A program made the position numbers and the translations under genes. The notes beneath the pieces are model-generated. The model was given only the letters and a program-made list of their open reading frames with translations. It ran no database searches and was not told the origin of the DNA. A stretch of 64,000 nt of DNA from Brasenia schreberi (taxonomy: Eukaryota; Streptophyta; Magnoliopsida; Nymphaeales; Cabombaceae): NCBI GenBank assembly GCA_036023115.1, contig JAYKKT010000047.1:1309001-1373000 (forward strand). The letters are read 5' to 3'. Below, one piece after another: positions 60,059 to 64,000 of this stretch. Position 1 is the first letter of the stretch. The number at the start of each line of letters is the position of its first letter.

Positions 60059-63000
60059 TTGCTGCATTTGACAGGTTTCTTACGTTTATGCTTGACAGTT
60101 GACACCATTTGTTAGCAAATGTTAGAGAAAAAATGAATGGTGATATCTATGCTTCATTACTAGTTATTTTATGGTCCTCTTTCTTTTGAGGCTTTTGCTG
60201 GCTGAAAGGTAGTACAAAAAGATGTCAAAGAGGGAAGAAAACCCTGTGGGATTGGGTTTCTTCTGTGCTTTTTCTTGACATCAAATCAATCTTGTCAGAG
60301 ACGGTTTAGCGGACTCATGAATGCCATGCTCAAGAAAGTGAAATTCTGTTGGGGATTATTTGGTGCTTTGAGATTTCCAGCCTGTGATTGTTCTTATTTA
60401 TACGTTCTGTTTCTTTTGCTGTACTGTTTCTTCTCTATTGACTACTCAATGGATTGTCAGAAAATGGATGAATGATTTGCATATATACCATTGTTAGCCA
60501 ACACATACACAAACGAAATTGCAAGAATGTTAGGGCGAACCTGCTTTTTTGAATAAAAAAATGAATTATCAGCTTTGCATAAGAAAAATGAATGGTAGAA
60601 GGTTATAAAATGGTTAGCAAATAAGTCTGAATGTCTATAATTGGAAATAGTATGGCTCCACCGTTAGAGATCTGCATGAGACATTCCTTAAAAGCTTTGG
60701 TGGGTATAGGAACTGTAGCATCCAACATTATTCAGGTGAAAGGGCAGTAGAATTTGGAACCAATATTTAGTTTTCCCCCCCAGTTGTCTGCAAGAGGTAT
60801 ACTGCCATATTGTCATTTATATAAGCGACAGGTGATGTGTCGCACTTCTAATTAGCTGAATTATACAGACTGATAACTAGCAGTCACAATTCCCCTCCAA
60901 GGAGTGGAAAAGCAGAGAGTTTTCTCCAACTGCAATGACAAAAAAAACTTTCTCCTCATCTTTTGTTTGGCTACAAATTATTAGAATGCTGCATCTTTAT
61001 TTCTTTTCTTAACTCTTGAGGGCATTAGAGGCCATTGCAGAATTTGCAGTTACACATCAAGCCTGATGTGTCCAGGTGTAATTGGCAATTGCTTCAAGTA
61101 GTTAGCTAAGTTGAAAAGAAAATAGAAGCTAAGTTCTTGGTAACCCCGAAGTGTTTATGATCATATATACATTTGTGACCATAAGGGAGTTTGGGCATTC
61201 TTTATAGCTTTGGACTCGATGGATGTCCACAAAGTGGGAATTGGTTCTGTTGCTAGTTTCTATTGAAGGCTAAAAGTGAGATGCTAGTCCTAGTTCTTGT
61301 ACATCGCCAGTTTGTGCACAAGGAGCTTGATACAAAAGCCTTGGAGTTAGAGGTCATGAATTTGATGCTGGGAGCTTGCTTATGCTACGGTCTGCCTAAA
61401 CAAACTTGCCAATATAAAACACATATCTATCATTTGGTAGAATATGGAGGGTATTTAGTATTTACAACCACTCAAATGATCTAGATGCAACATAAGGGAA
61501 TTTTGCATTAGAGAGATATAATCATGAAATGTACTTCTATATCTGATCTTAAGTAGACGCATGAACAGAATGAAACTATCTCAAGCAATGAGAAAGAGGA
61601 AGAATGTTGCCTAGGGAAGTGAGCAAGGGATCTTCATACACGGATTTCAGTCTGCCCATCCAAGTATGGTGCTCTGGGGTGACCTTTCAACCAAGTTATA
61701 TAGGTCAAAACTCCATTGATAAGCTAGATGAATTGTGAATAGGCAAGTTTCTCTGATGCTCTGTCCATTACAAAGGTTTTAACGCCAAATGCGTGCAGTA
61801 CCCATACAGGTGGAGTCACTACAGATTTTCCCTCTTCTTCATCCAGTACAGAGTGGTGTAGAAGCATCAACCTCTGTGGGGAGTGGTTTCTTTTATAGTT
61901 GATAATTGGAACTGTGCAAAAATGATCCAGCAATGCCCATGCTCAGGATGGTGGACCAAGAACGTGTTTTATAAGATATAAATTTGCCTGACGTGGTGAT
62001 CAGATTTCAGACTAGATTTTTGTGGAAATCATGGTGTTTTCTGCAGCCATTCTGTTAATATTGGGTATTTACCTCCCTTTACTGGATGACATTAAATGGG
62101 AGTATCTGTTCCTCTTCTTCCCTCCTTTTGTCTTGGCAGGTATGTGATTAAAGTCACCAGGTTATGTGGTTGGTTCGGAAGTCAGATAGGTGTTCCTTTA
62201 GATGATAGAGTTGGAGGTGTGAAGTGGAGATGTATTTTTCTCTGTAACAAACTGAATTTATCTTGCAGAATGAACTGGAATATGTTTGGCATATATTGCC
62301 TATGCCTAATGGTTAGTCAGTAATAATAATAGACTTGTTCAAGCCTACATGTGTGGGTAGCTGTACGAATGAGGTAATATTCATAGGCATATGGTTTAAC
62401 TGTGACATAAAATGACATGCGGATGGTACTTATTCTGTAAAACATTAGGTAGAAAGAACTTTTAATAGTTCCCCAGGTATATGCTAGCTCTTCAGAAACA
62501 TTACGCAACAAATAGTTTTGGTTTGAGTATTTGTTGATAACATTTGCAACTGGAATTTATGTTCAGAACACAACTCTAGTTTTTCTGCATGCTCTTCAGG
62601 ATAAGATTCTGGCTAATGCTGCTTAGGATTTGTAACATTTTGTATTTTCAAAGGAAATGCATTGCCAAGCTTGTCAACTTATCAAGCTTGTAATTGTGCA
62701 GAGCACCTGATCTTGCAATGGCTAAACTTGTTTTAAGTGAAAATATGTATACATTTGAAGGTGAAAGTAACTGGATGCAGTTATCAAGGTAATGCCTTGG
62801 TTTTGTTTCATCTTTTTGATATCCCAATTGAGTGCTTTATTTTGTCTCTCTGCTTAGTTCTGGAGAGGATGAGCAATATGGAGACGTTTTCACTATATTC
62901 CACAGTTCATCAAAAATATCATAACATCTGAAACACATTCAACCAGTCTTCAGGAACATTTCATTTGTCTTCTTGAGCTCATCCTGAACCAAATTTAGGT

Positions 63001-64000
63001 CCGCCAAATTGTCAAGATGCAACTTATCAAGAATTTCACGATTCATTCAATTCATATTCAGGAAGACGCCTTTAAGGTGGCCTTATTAAGGGATGGTGCT
63101 AGAAGGCATAGATCAGAGTTTATATAGGGATATTAATGTGCCAAATGGCAGTGACTCTGACTTGAAATGGATTTGGACTCAACATGATTTTCTGCCAAAC
63201 TGAGTCTGCACCAGGCTCAAGAAAACTTGTTCTAGATCTAAATCTTTCTTTGCTTTTAACCTTGAATTACATATCTACATATTCAATGGTTTCAATGCGG
63301 TTTTAGCACATGGACTTGAATCAGGATCTGAATTTTATTGAAGGACATGAATCTAGTTTTCTGGTTAAGATCTCAAGCATTCTACCAAATATCACTGATT
63401 AGATTTGGATTGGATTTGGTGGTTCTAAACTTATCAGTGGCATCCCAAAGTTTTGGGAGTAGTTTTCAGCTAAGTCACACAGACACTTCTAAGGGGTGGA
63501 GTGTCGACCTCGACACGAGTGCGACACCGACACCGTGTTGGTGCGGCATGACAAAAAAAACGTAATTTTTTTTGTAACTCATGGTTCTGCCGTTTATGGT
63601 GTATTTATCTTGCAGAACCCGATCAAAGAGGGAGTAATCCATGAAGACGATGAAACCGAAGACTCTTAGTCGACTCATGACCTTATCTCCTTATGACCAC
63701 CTCAGTTACCTCACCATAGTTTCCAAAATGCTCATTAAGCTTGTCTTCCATCATCTCCCTTGAAACTCCGCCAATGAACATAGAAAAATATCTAACACAG
63801 ACCTTTTTCACTTCCTTTTGTGTGGATATTTCACGCTTCAAAATCTGGTATCGATTTTGAAGTTTGGGTCTTTTTGGATAAATGGGTCCGGATAGTGAAG
63901 ATTGATTTGTGTATTATGATAAATTAGTAGTTCTTTACCATTTATGTGTTTTGCTTTAATATAAAGTTGTGTACTTGCTATTGTCATATACTTATGTTAA
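60059..64000. other. 3' flank of the KH gene and gene-free end of the window
   Basis: The first ~430 bases are probably 3' untranslated region. Beyond that, short open frames are unrecognisable. At 61330-61375 the phrase ttagaggtcatgaatttgatgctggg resembles a SINE family B B-box. At 63485-63545 a block gtgtcgacctcgacacgag with gcgacaccgacaccgtgttg resembles the cgtgtcgtgtc repeat in the LTR at 1930-2170. No gene is supported. Confidence 0.45.

Overview
This window is AT-rich nuclear DNA from a flowering plant. Genes have many short introns with GT-AG borders (one GC-AG). The encoded families are plant ones: a PUT/LAT polyamine permease, an IQM calmodulin-binding protein, SRO/RCD1, CSLD, PPR and multi-KH proteins. 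The wide spaces between genes hold microsatellites, decayed retroelements and tRNA-derived SINEs. I cannot name the species. There is no prokaryotic or organellar gene organisation.

Layout: 0-3.5 kb is a Ty3/gypsy remnant whose two LTR pieces face each other in inverted orientation. 4.9-6.5 kb is an intronless polyamine/amino-acid permease on the minus strand. 6.5-22 kb is gene-poor and holds long microsatellites, local duplications, RTE-like LINE tails (one flanked by a 47-bp target duplication), a plant-mobile-domain remnant and SINEs. 22.4-25.1 kb is a nine-exon IQM gene. 26.1-27.1 kb is a frameshifted PPR pseudogene. 29.0-31.0 kb is a three-exon minus-strand gene for an unrecognised membrane protein. 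33.6-34.0 kb is a small plant-specific protein. 35.2-35.9 kb is the 3' end of a CSLD cellulose-synthase-like gene with two Trp-to-stop changes. 36-46.6 kb is mostly repeats, including an RTE copy with a perfect 20-bp target duplication and an L1-type zf-RVT fragment. 47.0-50.1 kb is a small gene for a probably plastid membrane protein, with a second possible terminal exon. 51.7-52.9 kb is a 5'-truncated SRO gene (end of the PARP-like domain plus RST). 54-54.8 kb is a complex minisatellite. 56.7-60.1 kb is a seven-exon, five-KH RNA-binding protein gene. 60.1-64 kb has no gene I can support.

The genes do not form a pathway; this is ordinary euchromatic plant gene space. I found no convincing new multi-gene system. 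The most useful points are the repeat biology (two tRNA-derived SINE families, the RTE insertions with readable target duplications, the inverted-LTR chimera), three gene remnants that an automatic pipeline could mis-call (PPR, CSLD, SRO), and the possible alternative C-terminus of the 47-50 kb gene. All exon coordinates were read by eye from splice consensus and reading frame, without transcript data.
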